Assembly: GCA_021613535.1 (NCBI GenBank)
Contig: CP075497.1
Span: forward strand, 11,222,001-11,286,000
Direction: 5' to 3'
DNA from: Adineta vaga
Taxonomy: Eukaryota > Rotifera
DNA length: 64,000 bases
A program made the translations under genes and the position numbers. Of the stretch, positions 10,697 to 29,933 are shown piece by piece. Position 1 is the stretch's first letter. Each line of letters starts with the position of its first letter. The notes below the pieces were generated by a model that did not search any database, was not told the origin of the DNA, and saw only the letters and a program-made list of their open reading frames with translations.

Positions 10697-11560
10697 ATGG
10701 CTAGTATTGATAATTGCGAATTATCATTAACATGTGCCATCTGCTTGGACGTAGCCTCTGCAGAAAATGCCATTGAAACTTCTTGTTGTCATCATTTATT
10801 TTGTTTTACTTGTATTACAACTGTTGAGACATGTCCTGTCTGTCGACAAACAAATTTCAAAACTATTCCTGCTTATTTTGCTCGTCGAATGATTGGCAAT
10901 ATGTTTATACAATGTCCTAGCACTGGTTGTAAGGAAAAGATTACACGGTCAAATTTAATGGATCATTTATCGAATCATTGTACTTACAGTGTGTTATTAT
11001 GTCCTGATCCAAATTGTAAAAATTTTAAATGTATTAAGAAAGACTTTTTAAAACATTTAACAAAACAACATAGAGAGATTTTAATGGAAAATTATAAAAA
11101 ATTATGGCCAACACGCGATGCTACTGACAGATCAGAGACTTCTTTCGAATCCAATGAAAGACTATCGTTGAATGATCGAATTGAAGGAACTCGAAATACA
11201 TTTGGTCGCTATGCACGTTTAGGTAGTAATGGAAAGTTCTATTGTGGTGGTGCATTAGATGGAGCTCGATGTTCATGTTGTAATGGTTATTGTGGTGTAA
11301 CAAATGGTTGTAATTGTTCAGCATGTATGTTATTAGATGTTCAAAAACGGCAATTATCCTATGGATGGTTAGTGAACCGTGATGGAGCAGCAGCGAGATG
11401 TAGTCAACAAGAACCAACAAAATTTTATTGTGGTCGAAACGTATTGACACCAAATGCAAGAACCGATGGATACTGTGGACCTACAGATGGAGAACAATGT
11501 CCAGCATGTCGAACAATAAATGAACAAAGGCCTGGAAGATATAAACAAATTTGGACATAG
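10697..11560 (+). CDS. RING / TRAF-type zinc-finger protein with two C-terminal Cys-rich repeats
   Basis: Intronless 287-residue protein starting at the ATG at 10697 (the frame is open upstream but without an ATG). The N-terminus holds a C3HC4 RING (CAICLD, then CCHHLFCFTC, then CPVC, about residues 13-51), so E3 ubiquitin ligase activity is likely. A TRAF-like zinc finger region follows (FIQCPSTGCKEKI, HLSNHC, CPDPNCKNF, HLTKQH). The C-terminal part has two related modules, KFYCGGALDGARCSCCNGYCG...GCNCSAC and KFYCGRNV...DGYCGPTDGEQCPAC, which I cannot assign to a named domain. The pattern YCG-x-CG-DG-x-C-xx-C repeats cleanly, so it is probably a small metal-binding fold used for substrate recognition. 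It is probably a TRAF/SIAH-like cytosolic ligase. Confidence 0.8.
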   Translation: MASIDNCELSLTCAICLDVASAENAIETSCCHHLFCFTCITTVETCPVCRQTNFKTIPAYFARRMIGNMFIQCPSTGCKEKITRSNLMDHLSNHCTYSVLLCPDPNCKNFKCIKKDFLKHLTKQHREILMENYKKLWPTRDATDRSETSFESNERLSLNDRIEGTRNTFGRYARLGSNGKFYCGGALDGARCSCCNGYCGVTNGCNCSACMLLDVQKRQLSYGWLVNRDGAAARCSQQEPTKFYCGRNVLTPNARTDGYCGPTDGEQCPACRTINEQRPGRYKQIWT

Positions 11561-12403
11561 AATATTAATATTTCGATTTTTTTTGTTTTGAACATTCATT
11601 AAAGTCAGACAGTCCTCGACTGTTGTTTCTTTTCTAATTTATCATAAACCGAATTTATATTACAAGGGTGACAAACGTAGAAGTCGATAAGTCTCGTGTC
11701 AAATGATATTTACGTCAATCTTCTCATTTGTAATCTTGAAAATTTTGACTTCAAAATATATTTAATCTCGTGTGACACCTTGTAAAAAGATGCACTGGAT
11801 CATGTAAATTGATTATGTTTTTTTTTCGTCATATCACTTAACTATCTTACGTTACTTTTTTTAATAATCAGATGTTTTCCTAATCAAGATAAACTCCAAT
11901 TAGTCTTCTGTTTTTTTGAGGATGTTCTCGATATCTCATGTTACTAATTACAGCCAGCAAGTTTTTCTTTCCAATAGACATTCTTCAGATCAAAACAGGT
12001 AATTAACATGCATGATAAAATTCTTCATCTCTCCAGTATAATCAAAATATAGCATATTTCTCTCGTCTTTCATGAAAGAAAATTGACTTTCCTATGCACT
12101 GACTTACTTTTAATATCCTTTCGATAAGTAGATTTGTCCTTATTTGATTCTTTAATCAATTGTCAATATTGATTTCCTTTCATTAATAAGATATTACATA
12201 TTGCATGTTTTCGATTCAAATCGTATTACTTTTTATTCAATCTGATGTTTTATCTTTTGTCATTTTCTATGATAGAATTACTTTTTTTTTCTCATAATTT
12301 ATATCTTTGTTTCATCCAAAAATAAATACAAGAAATAACTATACAATCAAGTCTTCTGTAGTTTGTCTTCTTCTTCTTCTTTTTGCATTGAAAATCTCAT
12401 CAG
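11561..12403. other. Intergenic region between convergent genes
   Basis: AT-rich 3' flanks of the RING gene (plus) and the long GPCR gene (minus). No coding frame or RNA gene that I can support. Confidence 0.4.
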
Positions 12404-14221
12404 TTAAACCGTAGTTGCTTTGATTAAACATTGACTTGTTTCATCGGATGGTAATTCTAATTCAGTTAAACTAAATTCATCTCTATTTTGTAAAGAAACA
12501 AACATCGAATCGATGGATGAATCATGTGGTATGTTCGATGGTTTTTTACATCCATTCTGTGGTAAGGGTAATGTTGCACGAGTCGGTAGACTATTTCTTG
12601 GACGTTTTTGAGAACCTGTTTGTATTGTTAAGTTTTTATGATTCTGTTTGTTATCTTGAGGAAAGAATCTTCTTAGACGAAGAATTTCAATTAGTTCATT
12701 ACGAAATTGTGCCCCACAAATCATTAGAATTAAAATATTCGATGTTGATGTAAATAATTCTAAGATACTTCCAAGAAAATTTGGTAAAATATTATTACTC
12801 GATTGTCCATAACAATTATCTGTTTCTAATCGAAAGAGTAAACGATGACAAGTAAAGAAATTAATTATATAAGATTGTAATGCACTCATTAAACTCAATA
12901 AAATTTCAACTAATATTAATGATAATGAACGAAGTTCAGCACGTGAATGACTATGTTTACGTATAGATGGTCGATTAGATATATAATAAAGACAAACAAA
13001 CGATGATATTATACATATACATGATGGAATAAATGTTCCAATAATAAAACCAATTGTATAACGATTTTTTAATGATAAACGACGATCATAGAGAAATTTA
13101 TACCAATTTTGAAAATTTTCAGCTGACAATGGAATTGTACAATTTGCATATAAACCAATAAAATGATAGATTTGAGTACAAAATTGATGTTCATGAAAAT
13201 AATCTTCACCGGGACGTGATTGTAAAGATGGTAATGTCAAATTATCGATTGATATGAGAAGATTTCTTGGTAGAATATTTCCAAGAAGACATGTTGATCG
13301 TTGTGCATGTTCATCTGGCCAATCAATTGACATATAACGTTGAAGATAAACATGAGCTATTGTACGATGACGAATACGGTTCCAATTAGGTTTCGAAGAA
13401 CAATATGAACTTGTATCGATATCAAATGAATCATTTGTCGAAATTAATAATTTTTCATCAAAAATATCAATAGGATTTGTCCATGTTGGTACAGGTACTG
13501 TTGTTGTTATTGGTAATGACGAATAATATGTTATTGAATTATTTACTAGAAAGAAATATTCTTAAAAAACAAAAAAGAACAATGAAATGTCATCTATCTT
13601 ACCTGAATAATTCATTGAATCTGTAGAAATGACTGACATGCATTTAGTATCCATTGAACGTTTTGTATTATTCATTAAGAAATCAATTGTTAATGTTTGA
13701 TTTGGTGTTAATTTTAATTCTTTTATACAAAAAGCATCGTATAATTGAAAATAAGATACACTAATTCCATAGATAAATGCAATTAATGTCAATAATAATG
13801 CACATATTCGACTTTCACGATAAGATATTGATGAAAATGTTCGAACACGTTGAATAGACATAAACATAAAAATTAACATGGAAATTTGTGTATAAGTTGT
13901 ATTGTAAGTAAGCACCGAAAAACTTGCTCGATAAATCATTTCACGATAAGAAATAATATCAATAAATTTTGTTAAATAAATATTAAACCAACAAGATGAT
14001 GAAGCATCAAAAATTAACATTTTTGCCACATGTGATATGAATAAAAGTAAACAATCATTAAAGAACAAAGCTATGAAATAAACACTAATTGAACGAGCAC
14101 GAAAACGACGACGAAGAAATACTATTATACATATAATATTACCGAAAAAACCACAGATAAATATTGGTGCAAGAACATTACACAATATACGTGGATCGAT
14201 ATTTTCTTTTGTTAACAACAT
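12404..14221 (-). CDS. GPCR-like receptor with very long second extracellular loop
   Basis: Two exons (14221-13603 and 13545-12404) join in phase to give 586 residues. TM1 is CGFFGNIICIIVFL with the conserved GN. TM2 and TM3 follow; the TM3 end reads SIQRVRTF, so the arginine of DRY is kept while the acidic residue is Gln. TM4 is near residues 140-160. TM5 (IGFIIGTFIPSCICII) does not start until about residue 370, so the TM4-TM5 loop is about 200 residues, several times the usual size, Ser/Thr/Asn-rich with several N-glycosylation sequons (NQT, NNT, NYS, NDS, NLT, NCT). TM6 and TM7 (TSTSNILILMICGAQF) and a tail of more than 100 residues follow. It is not a close relative of the three small GPCRs nearby. 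Ligand unknown. Confidence 0.75.
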
Positions 14222-14332
14222 TTTTTCTTAGTTTGTTGATTATCTAAAAAAAAACAGAATAGAACATCAAATCTGACTAATTTTATAATCTATAAAGAAG
14301 TAATTAGATAAGTAGCATCTTCCATTTTCCTC

Positions 14333-14345
14333 TCTCTCTCTCTCT
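14333..14345. repeat. Short (CT)n microsatellite
   Basis: Run of CT dinucleotides in the 5' flank of the long-loop GPCR gene. Confidence 0.6.
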
Positions 14346-15025
14346 GGAAATGTCTGAAAATTTTATTCGATAGAAAACTGAAGATAGGCCAATAGGCGAA
14401 AATATTATCTTATGAAAATACATCATTAACATTGGAAAATCTTATTAAGTACACTCATTAATACATGACAAAACTAATATTTATGAAAAGTCACAAATAT
14501 AGTGTACGATAATGTTTGAGTTGTTAATCGATGAAAAAAAAACAGGTGTTTTGAAAATAGTACTTTCTTTATAATGAGCTACAGGAGATATATTTCTCTG
14601 TTTGTCTTTTTTTCCGAGTCTATGACACGCAAAACGGAAAGACATAGGATAGGCGGAAAAAAAAGTAGGAGGAGAATGATGACGACCAAAATGAGATGAA
14701 TCGATACTCGACAATTTGCACTAAGAAATCGATCAAAAATATCATCAGAAAGAATAGAAGAAGAAACGAAGGACTTTATTAGTTTATCGTATAAAACTGA
14801 AAATAACTACAAACAAAATGATATAATGATCTCATTTTGTATTGAAAGAAAATATCTTCTTTTTTTTCTCTATAGATCTATTTTCTCGAAAGAAGAAACA
14901 TGTGAAAAAGAATAGATTCATTTTTATAGCTTAGAGTATCATTGTTTCTATTGAAATTTATTTTTATATTATCAATGACATCTTTTCTAAAGAACTTGAT
15001 AGACTAAAGAAAGAACAACACGTCT

Positions 15026-15189
15026 TTATTTTCCACTAGTATTTCGAAAAAACACACGCAGTGCTAGAACAGCATGTAGGCATATTGATATGATTGGTAA
15101 TCTTTCTATTGGAGATTGACGAGGTCCATTTGATAAACATTCTAACAACTGCAAGTTAGTAGAGATAATATATCGACTTTTTTCAGATG
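15026..15189 (-). CDS. Possible terminal coding exon of an unrecognised minus-strand gene
   Basis: On the minus strand a T-rich acceptor (TTTTTTTTTTAG) ends at 15190 and is followed by 53 codons and a TAA at 15028-15026. The peptide (for example LQLLECLSNGPRQSPIERLP and HAVLALRVFFRN) has balanced composition and codon use like the real genes, unlike the poly-A/T flanks. An AATAAA-like AAAATAAAT lies about 70 bases downstream on the same strand. The exon starts in phase 1, so an upstream exon is required; I could not place one with confidence between 15190 and 20000. It could be a decayed gene fragment. Confidence 0.35.
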
Positions 15190-18100
15190 CTAAAAAAAAA
15201 AGGACGAGAATAATTATCCATTATCTTTGTTATTCTTCTTCGTTTCTTTGGCTTTGATCTATTTGTTTCATATACTAGACTAGAATGTCTGCATATAGTT
15301 TACTTCTTCTATCTTTCTCAAACTACTTTAATAAACTAAAGTGATTTTCTTTCTATATAATAGTGTCAAAGAAGATTATTTTTCAATATCAAATATAGAT
15401 TTCTATTTTCAACATCGAATAATTGTCTAACGAGTCTTATATGGTTCATTAACACAATACAATTATCGATTTTTATGCGTATCTGCATAACATAGTTGTT
15501 TGTTTAACATTTTTTTCTCAAGGACGAGAGAAGAAAAAAAAAATCCTATCCAAAAATGAAACTTCAATTGATGATCATTGTTTGCTCTTGGTAAACACTA
15601 ATGATACGTTGAATTGATTATTATAATTGTTCTCGACATAGTTTCATCTGTCATTTTCATGTCTGACAACATAAGAGAAAATGATTGATGATAATGCCTT
15701 CGAGCAAGTTTCTTATTGATGATTTTGTTATTTAAAAATAGTGTTAGATCTATATATGTAAACTCAACTAAACGTGTAAGATGAAATTATCATCAAAATA
15801 AAATTCTTTTTCTTCCTCATCAGGAAAACAAAATTCCTACTCTTCTTAGTAAGTAGCCCGTTTATTGATAGAGAAAATTAGTTTCCGATCGCGTATAAAA
15901 TTAATCGGTCCTATTCACAACATAACAATAGTTCGCATCTAAAGTCATTTTAAATAAATACAATAGTCTTTTCAAAACAAAACAAAAAAGCTTTTCTTTT
16001 TTCTTACGTATGAGTAATATTTGCACTAACGGAGTAAATCAACATTATTTTATATCGATAGTATCAGGATAGAATAAACTAGGGTAAAAGAGTTTTCTTC
16101 TTCTTTTCTCTCTCTCTCTCTCGATTTCTTTTTCATTTGCTCTTCGACATCCGCTAGAATCGAGTATTTTTGAACTACTTGATTATATCGTTGATATAGA
16201 GTTCGTGAAGAATGACTACACTACCTCTAAAGATCTATATTTCTTCTATTTCTATCAGATCAAACACCGATTAAAAGAAAAAAATTACTCGATTACTCAC
16301 TAGAGAAGAAACGTTAGTGATGAGAGTTTGTTATCTATTTTTCTTCTCCTTGAAAACACTTGATGATCGATATAAAAAGAAAATATCTCGTATTCTACAT
16401 GATCATAGTCATCTGCTTTTTTTTTCTTACAACTAAACGATGAATTCTGAAACGATTGGATTACTACGAGAGAAGAAAACGGAACAAAAAAGAAAGAAGA
16501 CAAACCGATAGAATAACGATCTCAATGATATATTCAAGAAAAAAAGCATATCTTTTCACTTCATACTGTCATTTATAGAAAATTATATTATGTTAAATGC
16601 TCTCAAACCATTGAAAAACGAATCTATCTGAATAAACTAAATTATCCATAAAAAATTTCTTTTTCTTCTTCTTATTAAGTAGTTAAATATATATTTTCGA
16701 CTAAAAAATGATGAAACTTACGATTACATTGATTCAACTGTCCATGACATAATTATACCATATCTAATGAATCCATATAAGCAAAACTGTTGCGTAGGTT
16801 GTTTCTCAGTTAAACTCTATTCATACATCAAAAGTAAAAACATAATTTAAAAGGAATTTCATTCTATTTATAATTAATTCTTCTTTGAGAAAGTCTCTTT
16901 TATTTTCTTATATATTCTTTTTTTTTCTGAATAACAAAAGTCTCATCAACTTTCCAAGCAGAAAATTTTTTCGACAAGTATCTACAATCTTTCTTTTTCT
17001 TTGTTTCTTCTTAATTTGATTCATTATTCTCAAGTAAACTAAAACATAATTCAATGTCTTTTATTATATCCGAACATTGATCTTCTTTTTTGTCAACTTG
17101 TATTTTGATAAGATCTATAACAAAGAAACCTTTTTCATGCACATCCTGTCAACCAATTAAGTATCAAGAAATTTTCAAAGATTTTTATCAGAAGACAAAT
17201 GAACATTTTCTTGTCAAAAATCATCGACTTATTTTTTTTTGCACATGTCTTCTTTTCGAAATCTGTTTTTTATCTCACTGACAATCATGCATACACAATC
17301 GTTCGGATCTACATTTGGTGCTTTCTTGTTTAGTGAGAAAATCTTATGATAGTAGGACGATCACTTCGAAAAAAACTAGGAGAAAATCTTCGAGAAATTT
17401 CTTTTTCTATAAGATATTATTTGCATAATTATTCAGTCTTAAATGCTACATGATCTAAAATGATAATTATTTTCTAATTAAGTAGTCGAATGAGAATTGA
17501 ATCAAATCATATGGACTTTTATTTATTTTTATTCAATGATATTTCTTTCTCATTTCGAAGATAATATAGACAACGCATTCAATATGATTTGTCAAACTAA
17601 TTTGTAATTTTTCCTATGGAAATCACAAGAGGGTTGTGGAGTAGATTGAATAATTTCATTTTCTCAATCCTTGCTTATCTTCTCCTGCAAATGGAAATGA
17701 TTTCTCGAAGAACTTTGGTCGTTTTTTTTGTTGCGCAAAACTAAAACCAGAAATTTTTTATCATCAGTTCTATCAAATAATTATCCTAAAACCAAAACAG
17801 AAAGGTTAACGAAACTAAATGAGAGAAGAAGAAGAAGAAGAAGAGAAAGAAACGCGTGGAGAATATCGTATAACATATAGAATAATAAACAAATCTTGAA
17901 ACCACTGTGGTAGTAAAAGCAACTTTGATGGAAAGAATATTTCTATTTTGGTCCTAAATACTTCTTATTTATATCATTATGATAGACAGTTTCTCTGGTT
18001 ATTTGATATTCTTCTTTGTAGAAACGAATGTTTGCCTTTATAGAGTTTCGAAATAAATAATTAGAATGGAGACTTTGGGATTAGTACGTCAAAGAAAATA

Positions 18101-20005
18101 TATCGACTGTGTTAATAATATATCATCTTATACTTGAGTTTTGATGTCTTTTATGTTATGTTGTCAATTATTTATGACTGTTACATATTTTATCTTTCGA
18201 CATGTAAATACAAGAACATATCCGATGGGTTCGAAACCTGTTTATATCTGTATCAATGATGATAATGATGATACCAGTTTATTTTCAATTATGAGAAGAA
18301 AAAGAAACGTTTTGGAATGTTCGGAAGTGTTTGGTGATAATCGATTGATAAAAAAAGAAGGTAGAAGGTATCTATCGGGAAATATCAAACTTTTGTTTGC
18401 ATTAGGGAAGAAAATCATAATTGAATTAAATTACGCCTATTCTCTTGAGCTTGGTAACAATCTTCTGTTCTGTTTAGATTACATGAAAGAGAAAGAATCT
18501 TATTGATTGATGAAAATCTATCGAAAAATATCGATACAATAGATTAATATTACATGAGGTGTACGGAGTAAATGTTTTCTCAATGGAAACCAGAATTAAA
18601 AGATTCTTACTCTAAACTTCTTCTATTTGCAATGGGTACATGACGTCGAATTAAGTGCATCTGTATCTGATTTGAGTTCAGTTGTTTTTTGCTATGGATG
18701 TCAATTGATTAATGAAAAGTCAGTATTTATGCATTAATTCTATTTGAAAAAAAAAGAAGTCTCTGTGTTAATATATTCTTGTTCGAACGATAATTCTTTT
18801 TATTTCATATAGCTACGTATATAATGTAGACAGATAATGTAATCAGTAGATTAATTCTATTTTTGTAACCTTTACAATAATCAAAACAACTCGAAAAGCA
18901 AAGAATACTGTGCATATAACAAGTAATGCATAAAAAATGAAGTACTTTTGTTCTCCTTTTGTATGTATGTGTGTGTGTGTTTTTTCTAAGAAAATCATTC
19001 TTATAGAACAAAAACTGGGTGTAAAAATTGTTCATTCAACATCAAATTATCTTTTCACGTGGAAATTCAAAGCTTCAGCTAATTACCAAAGCCAATATTA
19101 TTTCCTGTTCGATTTATTCAATGCTCTTTTGACCTCGATGACATTTATTCATATAATACAAAACATCCATTTATGTTTGACGACATCAGTATTTCGAATC
19201 TGGAAACTATTGGAAATAATCTCTGTATTAACATGATATCATATATCAAATATAGTTCTTCAAGTAAAAATTAACGATTGTATTTCTTCTTTATATCATA
19301 ATCAATTCCAAATTGCACTCAAAATAGAAATTAAACTAAGGAAATGCATTCGTTTGGAATTATTTCCTTTGTAATTCCATTAGTGTAGTTTGATAATATT
19401 CATTAGAAGTTTCAAACGGTGTTATTTTGTATCTATATTCATAATTAATACATGACATTCAAGTAAGTAGTTTGTCTGAGATATTGTTTGTCACGAGTTT
19501 TTTTCTAAATATATTTCAAATTCCTATATTATGAAGATGAGTATTGATGAATAGATTTTAATGAACTAATCATGTTATAATATTAGTGTGTCTATGTCAA
19601 GACAATCTCTTCGTTCTCATTCAATATAAAAGATGATAGATTTTCTAGACCAATAAATCAGTTTAGTACAATACTGTTTAACATATGTTAATCATTAACA
19701 TAATTGGTCTTATATGATATTTTCAAGTCAATTATTTAAAATACAGAAATGTCGGATCATGATTGATTTCGACTACCTTTCAGTCAAACGTTTTCAGAAA
19801 TATTTTCTTTGTCAATGGAAGAAATTCAGCTAAAGCGATGATTTTGTTGTCTTTTACTTGTATAGAATATTGAAAAAAAACAAACAAACAAAAATGTTGA
19901 ATAAGAATGAAAGAAACATAACAGATTGATTTTGTTTTGTTTTTGTTTTTTTTGTTAAAAAGTTCATTCATATGTCGAAGGAAGGAGACCTTAGAAGATA
20001 TCTTT
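15190..20005. other. Long non-coding stretch
   Basis: About 4.8 kb of AT-rich DNA with many short (CT)n, (AAG)n and poly-A/T runs (for example about 16106-16121 and 17821-17843). Open frames at 16300-16503, 17090-17281, 18141-18506 and 18937-19236 lack homology-like features or splice context. It may hold introns or upstream exons of the gene ending at 15026, or regulatory DNA of the GPCR at 14221. No tRNA or mobile element recognised. Confidence 0.4.
17821..17843. repeat. (AAG)n microsatellite
   Basis: Imperfect run of AGA/AAG triplets in the non-coding stretch. Confidence 0.6.
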
Positions 20006-21191
20006 CTATGAAAGAATATCACCGGCTTGTTGTTCTACTAGAGTAGACATTTGTTTAACATCATGTGTCCATTGATCTAAACGTTTCTTCAATGTTCCAA
20101 CTTGTCTTAAATCTAATACACGTGGTTTAACCCAATGCATATTGAATTTTTCATCAACTTGATCAATATTTCCACGAATTAAACCTAATGATAAAGCTTG
20201 CATAGCTAATAATTCAACTTCATTCAAAGGTAATTTCGTTCTTGTTGCAACATCAGTAAAACTTAATGCACGTGTACCACCAGCTGTAAATATCATATCC
20301 ATAAGACAGAGTAAATTGATTTTTCTTTTTAAAATTCCTTCCGCCATACGTAAATCCGGTTGAACTTGCCAAACAGATTTCAATGCTTCATATTTGTCCA
20401 TATCACCCATATTAAAAGCTTGTAGAAGATCAATTAACCATTGTTCACGTGTATCTTTTAGTGCATCAAGTACGGGATGTTGAAGAATTTCACCGAAATT
20501 ATAAACATTTTCAGCTAATAATGCAGCTAAACCAAGATTAAATGCTCGCTCAGCTTTTTCTTTAAGTGGAATTGATGAATGATCAATACAACCTAAAAGA
20601 AATGAAAATATAGAAAATGTGATTAGTCTTCAAACTAGAATGTTTACCAAGATATTTCAGTGCATTTTGATAATATTCACTATGATTACCCATGACACGA
20701 TAATAATTTGATGCTAAATCATAAAATCTTGAATGAACTGTTGTTAAATGATCTAATTCATCAAATTTGGGTGCTAAATCTTCGATAATTTTCTTTGTTT
20801 CTGGTAGATTTTTTGTTATTAAATATGCTTTTCCAATAGTAATATCACATAATAGAATAGCCAAAGAGTTTCCTTTAACTTTTTCTCGAATTTGTTGAAC
20901 AAATTGTATTGCTTGATCAACTTGTTTATATGTTCGTGCAATTGGAATAATAATTTCAACGAAAGCTAATTGATTTATTCGATGTTCGAAATCCGAAAGA
21001 AAATTTTCATAAAATCGTATTAATTGTTCACCTTGTTGAAGTTCATCACGATGTACAAGTGATGTAACACGTAATGTTAATTCATGCCATAAACGACTTT
21101 GATATAAAGATTCAAGTTCAAGCCATTCATTTGCTAATGAACCACCATTTGCTTTACGTTCGTTAAGATAAGTTTCAACACGAGACGACAT
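20006..21191 (-). CDS. PSMD13: 26S proteasome non-ATPase regulatory subunit 13 (Rpn9)
   Basis: Two exons (21191-20648 and 20592-20006) give 376 residues, exactly the length of the human subunit as I recall it. The protein is a structural member of the 19S lid. The N-terminal two thirds are helical repeats (WLELESLYQSRLWHELTLRV, FYENFLSDFEHRINQL), followed by a PCI winged-helix region (INLLCLMDMIFT, LSFTDVATRTKLPLNEVELL, GLIRGNIDQVDEKFNMHWVK PRVL) and a C-terminal helix. The start is the ATG of MSSRVETYL at 21191; the frame stays open 12 codons further upstream but that leader is not typical. It is divergent from the ADH gene at 21745, sharing a 553 bp promoter region. Assignment is firm. Confidence 0.93.
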
Positions 21192-21744
21192 GATTTCAAT
21201 TGTCTTTTTCGAGTAATTATTGATCAATGAATGAAATATATATATATATATGTATGTTGGTTAATAGTGAAGATGACTCATTGTATATATTTCAAAAACA
21301 TTGGTAAGAATTTTTCAGAGAAATATTCATATATTCAATAAATCTATTTCACAATCGTTTTTTATTTGAGTTTTATTTTAAAATCAGATCATAAAGCGAC
21401 ATCTATATAGATTTGTCCAACCAGTGAAAATTCTGTCTTGTTGCCAGGTAGATAGATCGATAGATAGGAGAAAAGAACTAGATAACACCTAAATATAAGC
21501 TAAACTATAATATGAGTATCGATAACAGAACTCAAAGTCTCAGGAATACTGCGAGATCGAGAGCATGCTGAAGAACTCGACGATTTTCCTAAAAATTTCC
21601 GGAATTTTCGTAGAGAAAATGAAAGTTCTAAAAAAATAGGGGGGTGCCGTTGCGCTCCCCCCTTTTTCTCGCTCGCGACACTCCGGTAAAGTATCTCAGA
21701 AATTATTTCATTCTAGATTTTGATTTGAAATTATTGTTCGTAGG
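21192..21744. other. Shared promoter region of PSMD13 and ADH5
   Basis: 553 bp between divergent starts. It contains a TA dinucleotide run near 21236-21251 and the GC-rich hairpin at 21631-21667, then a GC-rich patch (CTCGCTCGCGAC) rare in this AT-rich window. Confidence 0.5.
21631..21667. repeat. GC-rich inverted repeat (potential hairpin)
   Basis: A run of A then six G at 21639-21644, a 12-base loop with a GC/GC inner pair, six C at 21657-21662, then five T. The arms can pair over about 11 bases with a TA bulge. It sits 78 bp upstream of the ADH start. Confidence 0.55.
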
Positions 21745-23630
<1,886 letters not shown>

Positions 23631-24523
23631 CTGTTATGTTTTTAATTGAAGAAGAAAAAAAACCAACTAAAAGTTTTTTTTATTATCTTTTTTTTCTCGT
23701 TGAAATTTTCAGTTGATGCTATATGATTTAGTAAGAGTGATTTAATCTTTTATTTTTAGATAAGTATTTTTGTTTTGATTTTAATCAATTGGAATATGTT
23801 AGGATGAAATTTAAAAATAAATGCATCGTTTCTATACTTGTTTATTTATTTAATTGTAAAATAAACTCTTTCAAAGACTAGATCTATCTTGTCGAATAAA
23901 TAAACAATCATACATAATTCTATTAATTGTAATTGGATGATAAAACTTGGAATAGTAGTTTTTCTCTTAAACTAAAAAAGAAGTATTACGAGTCTATGAT
24001 GATTTTTCTTACTATATATATATCACATCATCATTGACATTGACTTTAAACATATGTGTCGACATGTCAAATATTTGTGTAGAGTTCAAATGTGAAGAAT
24101 GTAATTCATAGACAGTAGAAGTATTTGGATTGAATGAGTAGTAAAGATTGCTAAGCTATTCATTCATCAAATGTGTTCTGATATTTAGTCGAAAGGAAAG
24201 GAAATGCAATATTGCTACGCCATCTTTCTTTTTGCTAAAGGTTTCGAACAAACTTTTCACTGGTTTATACCTGTAAAATGTTGAAAAATAAAAATAAACG
24301 TCAGTCTTTACTTTGGTTGGAAAGAGAGAAATGACATGCGTTTTTACTCTTCCGACAACACAGTGACAAATCGTATATTTTTCTTTTACTTCAAAACATC
24401 AACGATATACAGATCTTTTTATACATCTTTTAACAACTCAATTTCTTTTCTAGAATTTTCCTACAAGATTTTATTATTATTCATCGATTTTGTCCTCTAT
24501 TCTTTTATTTTATTATTAACGAT
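23631..24523. other. Intergenic region between ADH5 and HERC4
   Basis: AT-rich 3' flank of ADH5 (AATAAA-like signals near 23817 and 23860) and promoter side of the HERC4-like gene. No supported coding frame. Confidence 0.4.
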
Positions 24524-29353
<4,830 letters not shown>

Positions 29354-29650
29354 TTTTTTCATAAGTCAGAAAAATCAGAACAAATTTTCGGAAAATCTTC
29401 GTTTTCTTTACTGTCTTCTGTTTTCCGATTCTATTTCTTTAAATAATACACCTATTTTTTTAACTTTTTTCCTTTCTGAATTGTATATAATAAATAATTA
29501 TATATATATTTTTTGTTCGCAGTCAAGAAAGAAGTTTTCTTTTCTTTATAAAAAAAAAGTACACACACAAGTTATGATAGATTTTTTTGTTGATTTGGTT
29601 GTTTTGATCGATTGTCTTCGTCGATTATTGACATATCACAATTGAATAGA

Positions 29651-29933
29651 TCACCAGGATGCATGTGGTGGTGGGCGAGGTAATGGCGGTTGATAATCGA
29701 GATTCATTTGGGAACGAAATTGTTCGAGTTGAATTGAATAACGTTGAGACGGTTTGAGAAATTGATAAAGATTAGTCGCTTGATTGCGAGTCTAAACAAG
29801 CAGAAAATCAATTGAGAAGACACAAAAAAAAAGAATAACACTTTTTCTTTACTTTATCTTCTGCATAACCTCGGAAACGTTCAGTATTACTATGTATCTC
29901 AGTATATTTTCGATTTTTTTCAAAGAACGACAT
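29651..29933 (-). CDS. Small hypothetical protein, 73 residues
   Basis: Two exons (29933-29853 and 29791-29651, phase 0) give 73 residues: MSFFEKNRKYTEIHSN at the start, a polar helical middle (QFLKPSQRYSIQLEQFRSQM) and a proline-rich end (PPLPRPPPHASW). No signal peptide, membrane segment or cysteine motif. I do not recognise it. The intact frame across a consensus GTAAAG...TTTAG intron and codon use like neighbours support a real gene. It faces the HERC4-like gene tail to tail with about 300 bp between stop codons. Confidence 0.55.

Noticed and set aside
16106-16121. (CT)n tract as possible mobile-element end
   Set aside because: Simple microsatellite; no terminal repeats or target-site duplication seen.
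18220-18245. GGTTCGAAACC resembling a tRNA T-loop
   Set aside because: No D-arm, anticodon arm or acceptor stem can be fitted around it.
18141-18506. 121-codon open frame on the plus strand
   Set aside because: No domain, no splice or promoter context, and composition like the surrounding non-coding DNA; probably accidental.
18600-18740. Plus-strand open stretch around DVELSASVSDL
   Set aside because: Looks coding-like over about 45 codons but lacks a convincing acceptor, donor or neighbouring exon.
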